From positions 6,820,001-6,884,000 of the forward strand of contig NZ_CP109013.1 in assembly GCF_036226745.1 (NCBI RefSeq): DNA of 64,000 bases, given 5' to 3'. This document shows positions 52,918-62,282 of the stretch, in pieces; within the stretch, counting starts at the first letter, position 1; every line of letters starts with the position of its first letter. The stretch is from Streptomyces sp. NBC_00683 (GTDB lineage: Bacteria > Actinomycetota > Actinomycetes > Streptomycetales > Streptomycetaceae). A program made the translations under genes and the position numbers. Below the pieces are notes generated by a model. It saw nothing but the letters and a program-made list of their open reading frames with translations, searched no databases and was not told the DNA's origin.

Positions 52918-53670
52918 GTGAACAGTCGCCCTCCCGACAGCGAAGATCCCCCAGACGGCAGCCGTGCCGAAGGCGCGCCCGTCGGCCGCCGCCTGGTCCT
53001 GGCCATGCTCGGCCTGGGCGCCGCCGGGGTGGTCGCCGCCCCCGTCCTCCAGCGGGGGCTGGAGACCGGGCTCGGAGCGGTCGCCGACAAGGACCCCACC
53101 GGGCTGACCGGGCTCCTGCCCAACGGCGGCGGTTTCCGCTACTACTCCGTCGCCACATCCGTACCGGAGAAGACCGCAGCCGACTACCGCCTCACCGTGG
53201 ACGGCCTGGTCGACCGCCCCGCCACCTACACGCTGGACTCCCTGAAGGCCCTCCCGCAGACCCGCCTGGTGCGCGATGTCCAGTGCGTCACCGGCTGGCG
53301 GGTCCCCGAGACCCCGTTCGAGGGGGTCAGGCTGTCCGCGCTGCTGGACGCGGCAGGAGTACGCCCCGGGGCGAAGGCGGTCCGCTTCACCTGCTTCGAC
53401 GGCGCCTACAGCGAGAGCCTGACCCTGGAACAGGCCCGCCGCGCAGACGTCCTGGTCGCGCTGCGCATGCAGGACAAGCCGGTCACCCACTCGCACGGCG
53501 GCCCCGTCCGGCTCTACGTGGCACCGATGTACTTCTACAAATCGGCGAAATGGCTCTCCGGGATCACCGTCACCGACGCCGTACGCCCCGGCTACTGGGA
53601 GGAGCTCGGCTATGACGTCGACGCCTGGGTCGGCCGGTCCAACGGCCGCGACGACGCCCCCACCGTCTGA
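52918..53670 (+). CDS. sulfite-oxidase-fold molybdopterin enzyme (MsrP-like)
   Basis: A 250-residue enzyme. A 20-residue lead is followed by a hydrophobic segment (LVLAMLGLGAAGVVAAPVL), probably a signal or anchor; the basic VGRR before it may be a weak Tat signal. The molybdenum Cys is in RDVQCVTGW near residue 123, and FEGVRLSALLDAAGV and GGPVRLYVAPMYFYKSAKW are SUOX-fold landmarks. It is expected to reduce or oxidise a small sulfur or similar compound. A cytochrome b gene overlaps its end by 59 nt, like the MsrP/MsrQ pair. Confidence 0.88.
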   Translation: MNSRPPDSEDPPDGSRAEGAPVGRRLVLAMLGLGAAGVVAAPVLQRGLETGLGAVADKDPTGLTGLLPNGGGFRYYSVATSVPEKTAADYRLTVDGLVDRPATYTLDSLKALPQTRLVRDVQCVTGWRVPETPFEGVRLSALLDAAGVRPGAKAVRFTCFDGAYSESLTLEQARRADVLVALRMQDKPVTHSHGGPVRLYVAPMYFYKSAKWLSGITVTDAVRPGYWEELGYDVDAWVGRSNGRDDAPTV

Positions 53671-54277
53671 ACACCCCACGAGGATCCGCCGCTTCACCCG
53701 CGCCGAGCGCTGGGTGCACCGCACCACCGCCTGGCTGACGCTGCTCTGCGTGGCCACCGCGGCCTTCCTGTACGTCCCCCAGCTCGCCGAACTCGTCGGC
53801 CGCCGCCACCTCGTGGTCACCGTCCACGAATGGTCCGGGCTGCTCGTCCCCGTACCGCTGCTCGCCGGGCTGGTCTCCCGCGCCCTGCGCGCCGACCTCT
53901 CCCGGCTCAACCGGTTCGGACCGCACGACCGGCAGTGGCTGAAGGCCGCGCTGCGCCGCGACCGCACGCCCGGAGCCCGGCCGGCCGGGAAGTTCAACGC
54001 GGGCCAGAAGCTCTACGCCGCCTGGATCGCCGGCGCCGTGCTCGTGATGCTCGGCACCGGCCTGCTGATGTGGTTCACGGACCTCGCCCCGCTGGTGTGG
54101 CGCACGGGCGCGACCTTCGTGCACGACTGGCTGGCACTCGCGATCGGCATCGTCCTGGCCGGACATACGGCAATGGCGCTCGCCGACCCGGAGGCACGCC
54201 GTGGCATGCGCACCGGGTCGGTCGAGCGCCCTTGGGCCCGCACCGAGCACCCGTTGTGGCGGGATCCGGAGGAGTAG
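53612..54277 (+). CDS. membrane cytochrome b partner of the Mo enzyme
   Basis: A 221-residue membrane protein with four helices. Each carries His that may bind haem b: RWVHRTTAW, VTVHEWSGLL, FVHDWLAL and AGHTAMAL. It should pass quinol electrons to the upstream molybdoenzyme, as MsrQ does for MsrP, but it belongs to the b561/FdnI-like group. Its ATG lies 59 nt inside the previous gene in another frame, so both are cotranslated. The gene ends TAG at 54277 next to the TAA of convergent gntP with no spacer. Confidence 0.85.
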   Translation: MTSTPGSAGPTAATTPPPSEHPTRIRRFTRAERWVHRTTAWLTLLCVATAAFLYVPQLAELVGRRHLVVTVHEWSGLLVPVPLLAGLVSRALRADLSRLNRFGPHDRQWLKAALRRDRTPGARPAGKFNAGQKLYAAWIAGAVLVMLGTGLLMWFTDLAPLVWRTGATFVHDWLALAIGIVLAGHTAMALADPEARRGMRTGSVERPWARTEHPLWRDPEE

Positions 54278-55675
54278 TTACAGGACCAGCGACAGCAGCA
54301 GGATGAAGCCCAGCGAGACGACGGAGATGATGGTCTCCATCACCGACCAGGTCTTGATCGTCTGGCCGACGTCCATGCCGAAGTACTCCTTCACCAGCCA
54401 GAACCCCGCGTCGTTGACGTGGCTGAAGAAGAGCGAGCCCGCACCGACGGCGAGGACGAGCAGGGCCGCCTCCGGGGTGGACATGCCGGCCGCCAGCGGA
54501 GCGACGAGGCCGGCCGCCGAGATGGTGGCCACGGTCGCCGAACCCGTCGCCAGGCGGATCGCCACGGCGATCAGCCAGCCGAGCAGCAGGGCGGGTATCG
54601 ACCAGTTCTCGGAGAACTCGAGGATCATCTGGCCCACACCGGCGTCGATGAGGGTCGTCTTGAAGCCACCGCCGGCACCGACGATCATCAGCACGCCGGC
54701 GATCGGGGCGAGCGACTTCTCGACGGTCGTGGAGAGCCGCGCCTTGGTGAACCCGGCGGCCCGGCCCAGCGTGAACATACCGACGATCACCGCGGCGAGC
54801 AGGGCGATCAGCGGCGAACCGATCACATCGGTGACCCGCTGGACGTGGTTCTCCGGGTTGTCCACCACGATCTCGACGAGGGCCTTGGCCAGCATCAGGA
54901 CGACGGGCAGCAGCACGGTGGCCAGGGTGGCGCCGAAGCCGGGGCGGCGGTCCAGGTCCTCCGAGGGGCGCTCGGGGATCATCTTCTCCGGCGCCTGGAT
55001 GTCCACCCAGCGGGCGGCGTACCGGGAGAAGACCGGGCCCGCGATGATCACGGTCGGGACGGCGACGAGGACACCCAGCGCCAGCGTGACGCCCAGGTTG
55101 GCGTCGAGTGCGTCGATGGCGACCAGCGGGCCGGGGTGCGGCGGGATCAGACCGTGCATCACCGAGAGCCCGGCGAGCGCGGGGATACCGATCCGCATCA
55201 GGGAGTAGTTGCCGCGCTTGGCGACCAGCAGCACCACCGGGATCAGCAGCACGATGCCGACCTCGAAGAACAGCGGCAGACCGATGATCGAGGCGATCAG
55301 CACCATCGCCCAGGGCATGGCGCGCCCGCTCGCCTTCGCGAGAATCGTGTCGACGATCTGGTCGGCGCCGCCCGAGTCGGCGAGCAGCTTGCCCAGGATC
55401 GCGCCGAGCGCGATCAGCACACCGACACTGGCGACGGTGGCGCCGAGGCCCGTGGAGAAGCTGGTGATCGTCTTGTCCAGCGGGGCACCCGCGAAGACGC
55501 CGAGCGCCAGCGAGCCGATGGTCAGCGCCAGGAAGGCGTGCACCTTGAACTTGGTGATGAGTACGACGATGACGGCGATGCCCGCCAGGACGGCGATGCC
55601 CAACTGCGCGTTGCCGGCCGAGGTGATCGGCTCGACGGCATCCGCTGCCAGCATCTCGACGCTGAGACTGCTCAC
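54278..55675 (-). CDS. gntP: gluconate:proton symporter
   Basis: A 465-residue GntP-family carrier with about 12-14 hydrophobic segments. The family core GPLVAIDALDANLGVTLALG, GGADQIVDTILAKASGRA and the end-region SHVNDAGFWLVKEYFGM are present. It imports D-gluconate. The GTG start (55675) lies 8 nt after the gluconokinase stop codon and has TAAGGA as ribosome site. Operon gntK-gntP with divergent gntR. Confidence 0.94.
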   Translation of the reverse strand: MSSLSVEMLAADAVEPITSAGNAQLGIAVLAGIAVIVVLITKFKVHAFLALTIGSLALGVFAGAPLDKTITSFSTGLGATVASVGVLIALGAILGKLLADSGGADQIVDTILAKASGRAMPWAMVLIASIIGLPLFFEVGIVLLIPVVLLVAKRGNYSLMRIGIPALAGLSVMHGLIPPHPGPLVAIDALDANLGVTLALGVLVAVPTVIIAGPVFSRYAARWVDIQAPEKMIPERPSEDLDRRPGFGATLATVLLPVVLMLAKALVEIVVDNPENHVQRVTDVIGSPLIALLAAVIVGMFTLGRAAGFTKARLSTTVEKSLAPIAGVLMIVGAGGGFKTTLIDAGVGQMILEFSENWSIPALLLGWLIAVAIRLATGSATVATISAAGLVAPLAAGMSTPEAALLVLAVGAGSLFFSHVNDAGFWLVKEYFGMDVGQTIKTWSVMETIISVVSLGFILLLSLVL

Positions 55676-55683
55676 GGTGATCC

Positions 55684-56193
55684 TTAGGAATCGAGCCGGC
55701 GCAACGCGGCGACGGCCCGGTCGGTTATTTCTTCGGGGGTTCCGGACACGTCCACCGCCACGCCCGCCTCGTCCTCCTGCAGCTCCTGCAGGGTCGCGAA
55801 CTGGGAGTCGAGCAGTGCGGTCGGCATGAAGTGGCCCTTGCGGTCCGCCATCCGGCGCTCGATGAGTGCCCGGTCGCCGGTCAGATGGAGGAAGACGGCA
55901 CCAGGGGCTTCGGCGCGCAGCCGGTCACGGTAGACCCGCTTGAGCGCCGAGCTGCTGACGACTCCGCCGAGCCCCGCCCGGCCGTGGGCCCACTGGCCGA
56001 TCGCGTCCAGCCAGGGCCAGCGGTCGTTGTCGTCCAGCGGGGTACCCGCCGACATCTTGGCGATGTTGGCCGGCGGGTGGAAGTCGTCGCCCTCGGCGTA
56101 GGGAACGCCGAGTTCGGCGGCGAGCAGGGGGCCGATCGTGGTCTTTCCGGTCCCTGCTACGCCCATCACCACGACGACGTGGGGGGTGCTCAT
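55684..56193 (-). CDS. gntK: gluconokinase
   Basis: A 169-residue shikimate-kinase-fold enzyme. The P-loop is GVAGTGKTT (residue 11), followed by EGDDFHPPANIAKMSAG, LDDNDRWPWLDAI and the lid FMPTALLDSQFATLQ. It phosphorylates gluconate to 6-phosphogluconate for the pentose phosphate pathway. First gene of the operon with the symporter. The 130-bp gap to gntR has two inverted GTACGAC words. Confidence 0.95.
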   Translation of the reverse strand: MSTPHVVVVMGVAGTGKTTIGPLLAAELGVPYAEGDDFHPPANIAKMSAGTPLDDNDRWPWLDAIGQWAHGRAGLGGVVSSSALKRVYRDRLRAEAPGAVFLHLTGDRALIERRMADRKGHFMPTALLDSQFATLQELQEDEAGVAVDVSGTPEEITDRAVAALRRLDS

Positions 56194-56248
56194 TGGTGCC
56201 TCGCTGTCTTCTTCGACATCGGTCCGTCGCGCTACTGAAACTCATTAC

Positions 56249-56287
56249 GTACGACTTATTCAAGTGGCTGTGACATAAACGTCGTAC
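56249..56287. promoter_or_regulatory. GntR-type half-sites in the gnt intergenic region
   Basis: GTACGAC (56249-56255) and its inverted copy GTCGTAC (56281-56287), 32 bp apart from start to start. They lie between divergent gntK and gntR and probably bind the FadR-type GntR regulator. Confidence 0.55.
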
Positions 56288-56324
56288 TTTTTGTTCCTGC
56301 AGGCCGCCCCGTAGGCTTGTGGGC

Positions 56325-57026
56325 ATGACCACACAGGGCCAGGGGCTGCATACACATGTGCTGGACGCCCTGGGTCTGGAGATCGCCGCGGGGGACTTCC
56401 CGCCCGGCCGGGTCCTGCGCACCGACGAGCTGGCACAGCGCTTCGAGGTGTCCCGCACCGTCGTACGCGAAGTGATCCGCGTCCTGGAGTCCATGCACCT
56501 GGTCGAGTCCCGCCGCCGGGTCGGCGTGACCGTGCGGCCCACCGAGGAGTGGAACGTCTACGACCCCCAGGTCATCCGCTGGCGGCTGGCCGGCTCCGAC
56601 CGCCCCCGGCAGCTGCGCTCCCTCACCGTGCTGAGGTCCGCCGTCGAACCCGTCGCCGCCGGACTCGCCGCCCGGCACGCCACCGCCGAACAGTGCGCCG
56701 CCCTCACCGAATGCGCCCTCGGCATGGTCGCCACCTCGCGCGGCCAGCAGCTGGAGGGCTATCTGCGGCACGACATCGCCTTCCACCGCATCGTGCTCAA
56801 CGCCTCCGGCAACGAGATGTTCGCGCGGCTCGGCGATGTCGTCGCCGAGGTCCTCGCCGGGCGTACCCACCACCAGGTGATGTTCGAGGACCCCGACCCC
56901 GCGGCCGTCACCCTCCACGTACGCCTGGCCGAGGCGGTCCGCGAGGGGGACGCGGCAGCCGCGGAACGCCTGACGAAGGAGATCGCGGTGGGCGCCCTCC
57001 ACGAACTGGACGTGCTCGCGCCCTGA
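56325..57026 (+). CDS. gntR: FadR-type GntR regulator of gluconate genes
   Basis: A 233-residue regulator. The winged helix is at about residues 8-72 (GLEIAAGDFPPGRVLRTDEL, then FEVSRTVVREVIRVLESMHL). The FCD ligand domain follows, with the metal-binding residues probably Asp and His in YLRHDIAFHRIVLNAS and TLHVRLAEAV. It should repress gntK-gntP and itself until gluconate or its phosphate binds. GTG 56319 is an alternative start. Confidence 0.9.
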   Translation: MTTQGQGLHTHVLDALGLEIAAGDFPPGRVLRTDELAQRFEVSRTVVREVIRVLESMHLVESRRRVGVTVRPTEEWNVYDPQVIRWRLAGSDRPRQLRSLTVLRSAVEPVAAGLAARHATAEQCAALTECALGMVATSRGQQLEGYLRHDIAFHRIVLNASGNEMFARLGDVVAEVLAGRTHHQVMFEDPDPAAVTLHVRLAEAVREGDAAAAERLTKEIAVGALHELDVLAP

Positions 57027-57035
57027 GCCCCGCCC

Positions 57036-57770
57036 TCAGGCGCCGGGCGGGCCCGATCCTTCGAGCACGTGCGCCAACCGCCCCGCGGCCGCCGCCAGCA
57101 CCATCTCCAGCGCCGCCGGGTACCCGCTGCGGTCCATCTCGGCGACCAGCACCCCCGAGGTCGCCGCGATGTGCGGATGCGTCTCGGCCGGCATCCGCGC
57201 GTACGTCTCCCGCCACGCCCGCGCCTCCAGCTCGCGCGCCCGCACCGGAAGCGCCAGCGTCGACGCGTCCAGGGCGGCGAACGACAGCGTCTGGTCGACG
57301 AACACGTGGTAGATCCGCACCGCCTCCGCATCGGGGAAGCCCGCCCCGCGCAGCACCCCGAGGATCGCGTCCACCGACCGGATCTCGTGCCTGCGGCCCG
57401 TCACCCGGGCACAGGCCAGCATCGCCGCCTGCGGATGCGCCATGTAGTCCGCGTGCATCCTCAGCCCCAGCGCCCGCAGATCGGCCCGCCAGTCGCCGGT
57501 GGGACGCCAGCTGTTCAGCGTACGGCCGATCAACTCGTCGGCCACCGCCAGCAACAGCTCGTCCGTGTCCTTGAAGTACCGGTAGACGGCACTCGGATCA
57601 CACCCCAGCGCGGCACCGAGCCGCCGCACCGTCAGCGCCGCGGCCCCGTGCTCCCCGATCAGCCTGAGCGTCGTCTCCACGATCAGCTGCTCGGACAGGA
57701 CCGTGCCCCCCTTGGTGGGGCGCCTGCGCCGACGCGCCCCCTCCGGCACCACCCGCTCGCTCGCTCCCAT
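57036..57770 (-). CDS. TetR family regulator (permease divergent)
   Basis: A 244-residue regulator with a basic lead (RRRRPTK). The helix-turn-helix occupies about residues 27-72 (SEQLIVETTLRLIGEHGAAA, then LGCDPSAVYRYFKDTDELLL). The long ligand domain is not of a type I can name. It is divergent from an APC permease-amidohydrolase operon, its probable target. A CAAC-N3-GTTG dyad at about 57785 lies in the gap. It converges with gntR. Confidence 0.87.
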   Translation of the reverse strand: MGASERVVPEGARRRRRPTKGGTVLSEQLIVETTLRLIGEHGAAALTVRRLGAALGCDPSAVYRYFKDTDELLLAVADELIGRTLNSWRPTGDWRADLRALGLRMHADYMAHPQAAMLACARVTGRRHEIRSVDAILGVLRGAGFPDAEAVRIYHVFVDQTLSFAALDASTLALPVRARELEARAWRETYARMPAETHPHIAATSGVLVAEMDRSGYPAALEMVLAAAAGRLAHVLEGSGPPGA

Positions 57771-57870
57771 GAGCCGCACCTTATGACAACAGCGTTGACG
57801 TGTGAACCCGCCGGAGAGTTCGATGTGCCGCCATCGGGGCCGAACCGCGCCCCTCGGCGAAGGAGTGACC

Positions 57871-59376
57871 GTGAAGGCCTCACGAACCCCGTACGGCAGC
57901 GACCCACCCGCCACGCAGCCCCCCGACGCCCTGAGGAAGAGCCTCGGCGTCGTCGACGGCGTGGCCATCGCCGCCTCCTCCACCGCGGCCACCACCAGCA
58001 TCGGCATCGGCCTCGGTGTCACCGCGGCCGCCGTCGGCCTGCACCTCCCGATCATCATGCTGCTCGCCTTCCTGCCGATCCTCGGTATCGCGAGCGCCTA
58101 CTCACGGCTCAACAGGGTCGAGCCGAACATGGGCAGCGGCTACGTCTGGGTCGGCCGCTCCCTCAGCCCCTGGCTGGGCTTCCTCACCGGCTGGATCGGC
58201 ATCGTCTCCACGGTCGTCTTCCTCTCGTACACCACGACCGTCACCGGCTCCGCCCTCCTCCAACTCGCCGGCGAGGGCGGCCTGCACGAGCTCGCGGGCC
58301 TCCGGCTCGACCCCGACTCCACGGCACAGGCGACCGCTCTCGGCATCGTCGTCCTGGTGGCCGTCACCTTTACCGCGATCACCGGCCTCCGGTCCGCCGC
58401 CACCTTCCAGAAGTACCTGCTCGTCTTCGAGTACGTCGTCCTGCTCGGCTTCTGCGGATACGGGCTCGTCGCGGGACCGCACCCGTTCAGCCTGGACTGG
58501 CTCAACCCGTTCACCATCCCGTCGGGACAGCAGCTCGCCCAGGGGCTCCTGCTCTCCGTCTTCTGCTACTGGGGCTTCGAGTCCTCGTTCAGCGTCACCG
58601 AGGAGGTCCGCGACCCCGAGGATGCCTCCAAGGCCGGGCTCATCACCCTCTTCACCATGCTCGGCCTCTTCCTGCTCGGCTCCTTCGCCTTCCAACGCGT
58701 CCTCTCCCTCGACGAGTTGACCGCGCACGGAGCCCAGGGCCTCACCTACTTCGGTGAGCGGCTCGCCGACCAGCCGCTCGCCGCACTCCCGCTGATCGCC
58801 CTGACGTTCTCCGCGATCGCGTCCCTCCAGTCGGGGGTGATACCCACCGTCCGCGGCATGTTCGCGATGGGCCGCGACCGTACGCTCGGCCCGCTCTGGA
58901 CCAAGGTCAGCCCCCGTTACGGGACCCCCGCGGCCGGGACCGTCGCCATCGGCTGCGTCGCCGCCGCCGTGGCCGTCCTCTCCCTGGTCATCCCGAAGGT
59001 GGGCGACCTCATCCTGGCCTCCGTCAACGCGATCGGCGTCGTCGTGTCCCTCTACTACGCGCTGACCGCCCTGGCCGCCGCCGCCCGTTTCCGCGGCGCC
59101 CTGCGCGAGAGCCTGTCCGAGGCCCTGCGTGCAGTGGTCCTCCCCGTCCTCAGCGCCGTCGTCCTGCTCGGCCTCGGCGGCTACCTGTGCTGGACCTTCT
59201 ACACCTCCGCCGACCACTTCGAGATCAGCCCGGACAACGGCTGGTTCATGCTCTTCTGTCCCGCCGTCATGCTGCTGACCGGCGTGATCGCGGCGGCCTG
59301 GGCCAAGTGGGTCAGGAAATCCCCCTACTTCGTCACCGGCCGCTCCACCGCGCCCGCCGTCCCCGAAACGGTCTGA
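57871..59376 (+). CDS. APC family permease
   Basis: A 501-residue carrier with about 12 helices. APC landmarks: SSTAATTSIGIGLGVTAAAV, RLNRVEPNMGSGYVWVGRSL, and GFESSFSVTEEVRDPEDASK. It likely imports an amine or amino acid derivative. The GTG at 57871 has AAGGAG 6 nt upstream. It is followed after 55 nt by an amidohydrolase gene, suggesting uptake and hydrolysis of the same compound. Confidence 0.9.
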   Translation: MKASRTPYGSDPPATQPPDALRKSLGVVDGVAIAASSTAATTSIGIGLGVTAAAVGLHLPIIMLLAFLPILGIASAYSRLNRVEPNMGSGYVWVGRSLSPWLGFLTGWIGIVSTVVFLSYTTTVTGSALLQLAGEGGLHELAGLRLDPDSTAQATALGIVVLVAVTFTAITGLRSAATFQKYLLVFEYVVLLGFCGYGLVAGPHPFSLDWLNPFTIPSGQQLAQGLLLSVFCYWGFESSFSVTEEVRDPEDASKAGLITLFTMLGLFLLGSFAFQRVLSLDELTAHGAQGLTYFGERLADQPLAALPLIALTFSAIASLQSGVIPTVRGMFAMGRDRTLGPLWTKVSPRYGTPAAGTVAIGCVAAAVAVLSLVIPKVGDLILASVNAIGVVVSLYYALTALAAAARFRGALRESLSEALRAVVLPVLSAVVLLGLGGYLCWTFYTSADHFEISPDNGWFMLFCPAVMLLTGVIAAAWAKWVRKSPYFVTGRSTAPAVPETV

Positions 59377-59431
59377 CCGAGCACCGCACACCCCACCATC
59401 CACCCCGCAGACGGAACGAAACGGAACACCC

Positions 59432-61075
59432 ATGCACCACACCCCCGCCGACCTCGTCCTCAGCGGCGGCCCCGTCCTCACGATGGACGCGGCCGGCACC
59501 CGTGCCACCACCGTCGCCGTCACCGGCGACCGGATCACCGCCGTCGGCCACGACGAGGTCCGCGCGCTCATCGGGCCGAGGACTGAGGTCGTCGACCTCG
59601 CCGGCCGCCTGCTCGTCCCCGGCTTCCAGGACGCCCACATCCACCCGGTCACCGCCGGACTGGAGATGGCCCAGTGCGACCTCACGGACGCCCGTACGGC
59701 ACCGGCCACCGTCGCTGCCGTACGCGCCTACGCCGACAGCCACCCCGACCGTGAATGGATCACCGGCGGCGGCTGGTCCATGGACGCCTTCGAGGGCGGC
59801 GCCCCGACCAGGGACCTGCTCGACACCGCCGTACCCGACCGCCCCGCCTACCTCGTCAACCGCGACCACCACGGGGCCTGGGTCAACACCCGCGCCCTCG
59901 AGATCGCCGGCATCACCCGGGACACCCCCGAACCCGCCGACGGGCGCATCGAGCGCGACGGGAGGGGCGAGCCCACCGGCCTCCTCCAGGAGGGAGCCAT
60001 GGACCTGGTCGCCCGGCTCACCCCGCGTTCCACCCCGGCCGACCGGCTCGCCGCGCTGCTGCGGGCCCAGCGGATCCTCCACGGGTACGGCATCACCGCC
60101 TGGCAGGACGCGATCGTCGGCTCCTACGGCTCGATGGACGACGCCGCCGACGCCTATCTCACCGCCGCCCGCGACGGATCGCTCACCGCCCGGGTCGTCG
60201 GCGCACTCTGGTGGGACCGCGACCGCGGCGCCGAGCAGATACCCGAGCTGGCCGCCAGACGGACGGAGCTGAGCACCGGCCCGTTCCGGGCCGGATCCGT
60301 CAAGATCATGCTGGACGGGGTCGCCGAGACCGGCACGGCCGCCCTCCTCACCCCGTACCTCGACGCCTGCGGCTGCGCCTCCACGAACAGCGGCACCAGC
60401 TTCATCGACCCCGTCGAGCTGCGCGGATACGTCACCGCCCTCGACGCCCTCGGCTTCCAGGCCCACTTCCACGCTCTCGGCGACCGCGCCGTACGCGAGG
60501 CACTGGACGCCGTGGAGGCCGCCCGCGCCGTCAACGGACGCACCGACACCCGACCCCACCTCGCCCACCTCCAGGTCGTCCACCCCGACGACATCCCCCG
60601 GTTCCGGGAGCTCGGCGCCACGGCCAACATCCAGCCGCTGTGGGCCGCCCACGAACCGCAGATGGACGAGCTGACCATCCCCTTCCTCGGCGCCGGCAGG
60701 GCCGCCCTCCAGTACCCGTTCGGAGCCCTCCTGCGATCCGGCGCCACCGTCGCGGCGGGCAGCGACTGGCCCGTCAGCAGCGCCGATCCGCTGCACGGCA
60801 TCCACACCGCGGTCAACCGGATCGCACCGGATGGCGAAGGCCCGGTCTTCCTCCCCGAACAGCGCATCCCGCTCACGGCCGCCATCGCCGCGTACACGGC
60901 GGGATCCGCCCACGTGAACCACCTCGACGACACCGGCTCACTCCGCGCCGGAGCCCTCGCCGACCTGGTGGTCCTGGACCGCGACCCGTACGCGAACCCG
61001 TCCGAGGAGATCGGCGGGACGCGTGTGCTGCGGACATACGTCGGCGGCCGGAAGGTCCACGACTCCGAGGCCTGA
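59432..61075 (+). CDS. YtcJ-like metal-dependent amidohydrolase
   Basis: A 547-residue amidohydrolase of the YtcJ group. The metal-binding DAHIHP (about residue 69), a conserved [28 protein letters not shown], and [16 protein letters not shown] (about 447) are all present. It hydrolyses an amide or formyl bond in a small molecule. It forms an operon with the APC permease. The end [15 protein letters not shown] is typical for the family. Confidence 0.92.
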   Translation: MHHTPADLVLSGGPVLTMDAAGTRATTVAVTGDRITAVGHDEVRALIGPRTEVVDLAGRLLVPGFQDAHIHPVTAGLEMAQCDLTDARTAPATVAAVRAYADSHPDREWITGGGWSMDAFEGGAPTRDLLDTAVPDRPAYLVNRDHHGAWVNTRALEIAGITRDTPEPADGRIERDGRGEPTGLLQEGAMDLVARLTPRSTPADRLAALLRAQRILHGYGITAWQDAIVGSYGSMDDAADAYLTAARDGSLTARVVGALWWDRDRGAEQIPELAARRTELSTGPFRAGSVKIMLDGVAETGTAALLTPYLDACGCASTNSGTSFIDPVELRGYVTALDALGFQAHFHALGDRAVREALDAVEAARAVNGRTDTRPHLAHLQVVHPDDIPRFRELGATANIQPLWAAHEPQMDELTIPFLGAGRAALQYPFGALLRSGATVAAGSDWPVSSADPLHGIHTAVNRIAPDGEGPVFLPEQRIPLTAAIAAYTAGSAHVNHLDDTGSLRAGALADLVVLDRDPYANPSEEIGGTRVLRTYVGGRKVHDSEA

Positions 61076-61196
61076 CACCGGACGTCCTCCGAGGAACGCG
61101 ACGCTCCGAGGGTGCCGACGCGGCACCCTCCGGGGCGTACGGTTGTCCGTGATCAACCTTCGCAGGAGCCCCACTCGGAAACAGGGAGACCACGGT

Positions 61197-62282
61197 ATGG
61201 CGCAGCAGGTGCAAGGGGTCATCGCACCGGGGAAGAACGAGCCGGTACGGGTCGAGACCATCGTGATCCCGGACCCCGGGCCCGGCGAGGCGGTCGTGAA
61301 GATCCAGGCGTGCGGCGTCTGCCACACCGACCTGCACTACAAGCAGGGCGGGATCAACGACGACTTCCCGTTCCTCCTCGGCCACGAGGCCGCGGGCATC
61401 GTGGAGTCCGTCGGTGAGGGCGTCAGCGACGTCGCGCCCGGCGACTTCGTCGTCCTCAACTGGCGTGCGGTGTGCGGACAGTGCCGCGCGTGTCTGCGCG
61501 GCCGCCCCTGGTACTGCTTCGACACGCACAACGCCGTGCAGAAGATGACCCTGCTGGACGGCACGGAACTCTCCCCGGCACTCGGGATCGGCGCCTTCGC
61601 CGAGAAGACCCTCGTCGCGGCCGGCCAGTGCACCAAGGTCGACCCCGAGGTCTCCCCGGCCGTCGCCGGACTGCTCGGCTGCGGTGTCATGGCGGGCATC
61701 GGCGCCGCCATCAACACCGGCCAGGTCGGCCGCGGCGACTCCGTCGCCGTCATCGGCTGCGGCGGTGTCGGCGACGCGGCGATCGCCGGCGCCCGGCTCG
61801 CGGGCGCGGCGAAGATCATCGCGGTCGACATCGACGACCGCAAGCTGGAGACGGCGAAGAAGATGGGCGCCACGCACACCGTCAACTCGCGCTCCGACGA
61901 CCCCGTCGAGGCGATCCGGGCACTGACCGACGGCAACGGCGCGGACGTCGTCATCGAGGCCGTCGGCCGCCCGGAGACGTACAAGCAGGCCTTCTACGCC
62001 CGCGACCTCGCAGGCACCGTCGTCCTCGTCGGCGTCCCCACCCCGGAGATGCAGCTCGAACTCCCGCTGCTCGACGTGTTCGGCCGCGGCGGCTCGCTCA
62101 AGTCCTCCTGGTACGGCGACTGTCTGCCCTCGCGCGACTTCCCCATGCTCATCGACCTGCACCAGCAGGGCCGCATCGACCTCGGCGCGTTCGTCACCGA
62201 GACGATCGGACTCGGCGACATCGAACAGGCCTTCGCCCGTATGCACGACGGCGACGTCCTGCGTTCGGTGGTGGTGTTCTGA
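61197..62282 (+). CDS. mscR: S-(hydroxymethyl)mycothiol dehydrogenase
   Basis: A 361-residue zinc class III alcohol dehydrogenase that oxidises S-hydroxymethylmycothiol in formaldehyde and S-nitrosomycothiol detoxification. Catalytic zinc ligands are in GVCHTDLHY and LGHEAAG; structural-zinc Cys are in [15 protein letters not shown]. The family-specific WRAVCGQ and [15 protein letters not shown] are present. GGGAG precedes the ATG. It overlaps the MBL-fold gene by TGATG, the usual actinobacterial pair. Confidence 0.95.
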   Translation: MAQQVQGVIAPGKNEPVRVETIVIPDPGPGEAVVKIQACGVCHTDLHYKQGGINDDFPFLLGHEAAGIVESVGEGVSDVAPGDFVVLNWRAVCGQCRACLRGRPWYCFDTHNAVQKMTLLDGTELSPALGIGAFAEKTLVAAGQCTKVDPEVSPAVAGLLGCGVMAGIGAAINTGQVGRGDSVAVIGCGGVGDAAIAGARLAGAAKIIAVDIDDRKLETAKKMGATHTVNSRSDDPVEAIRALTDGNGADVVIEAVGRPETYKQAFYARDLAGTVVLVGVPTPEMQLELPLLDVFGRGGSLKSSWYGDCLPSRDFPMLIDLHQQGRIDLGAFVTETIGLGDIEQAFARMHDGDVLRSVVVF

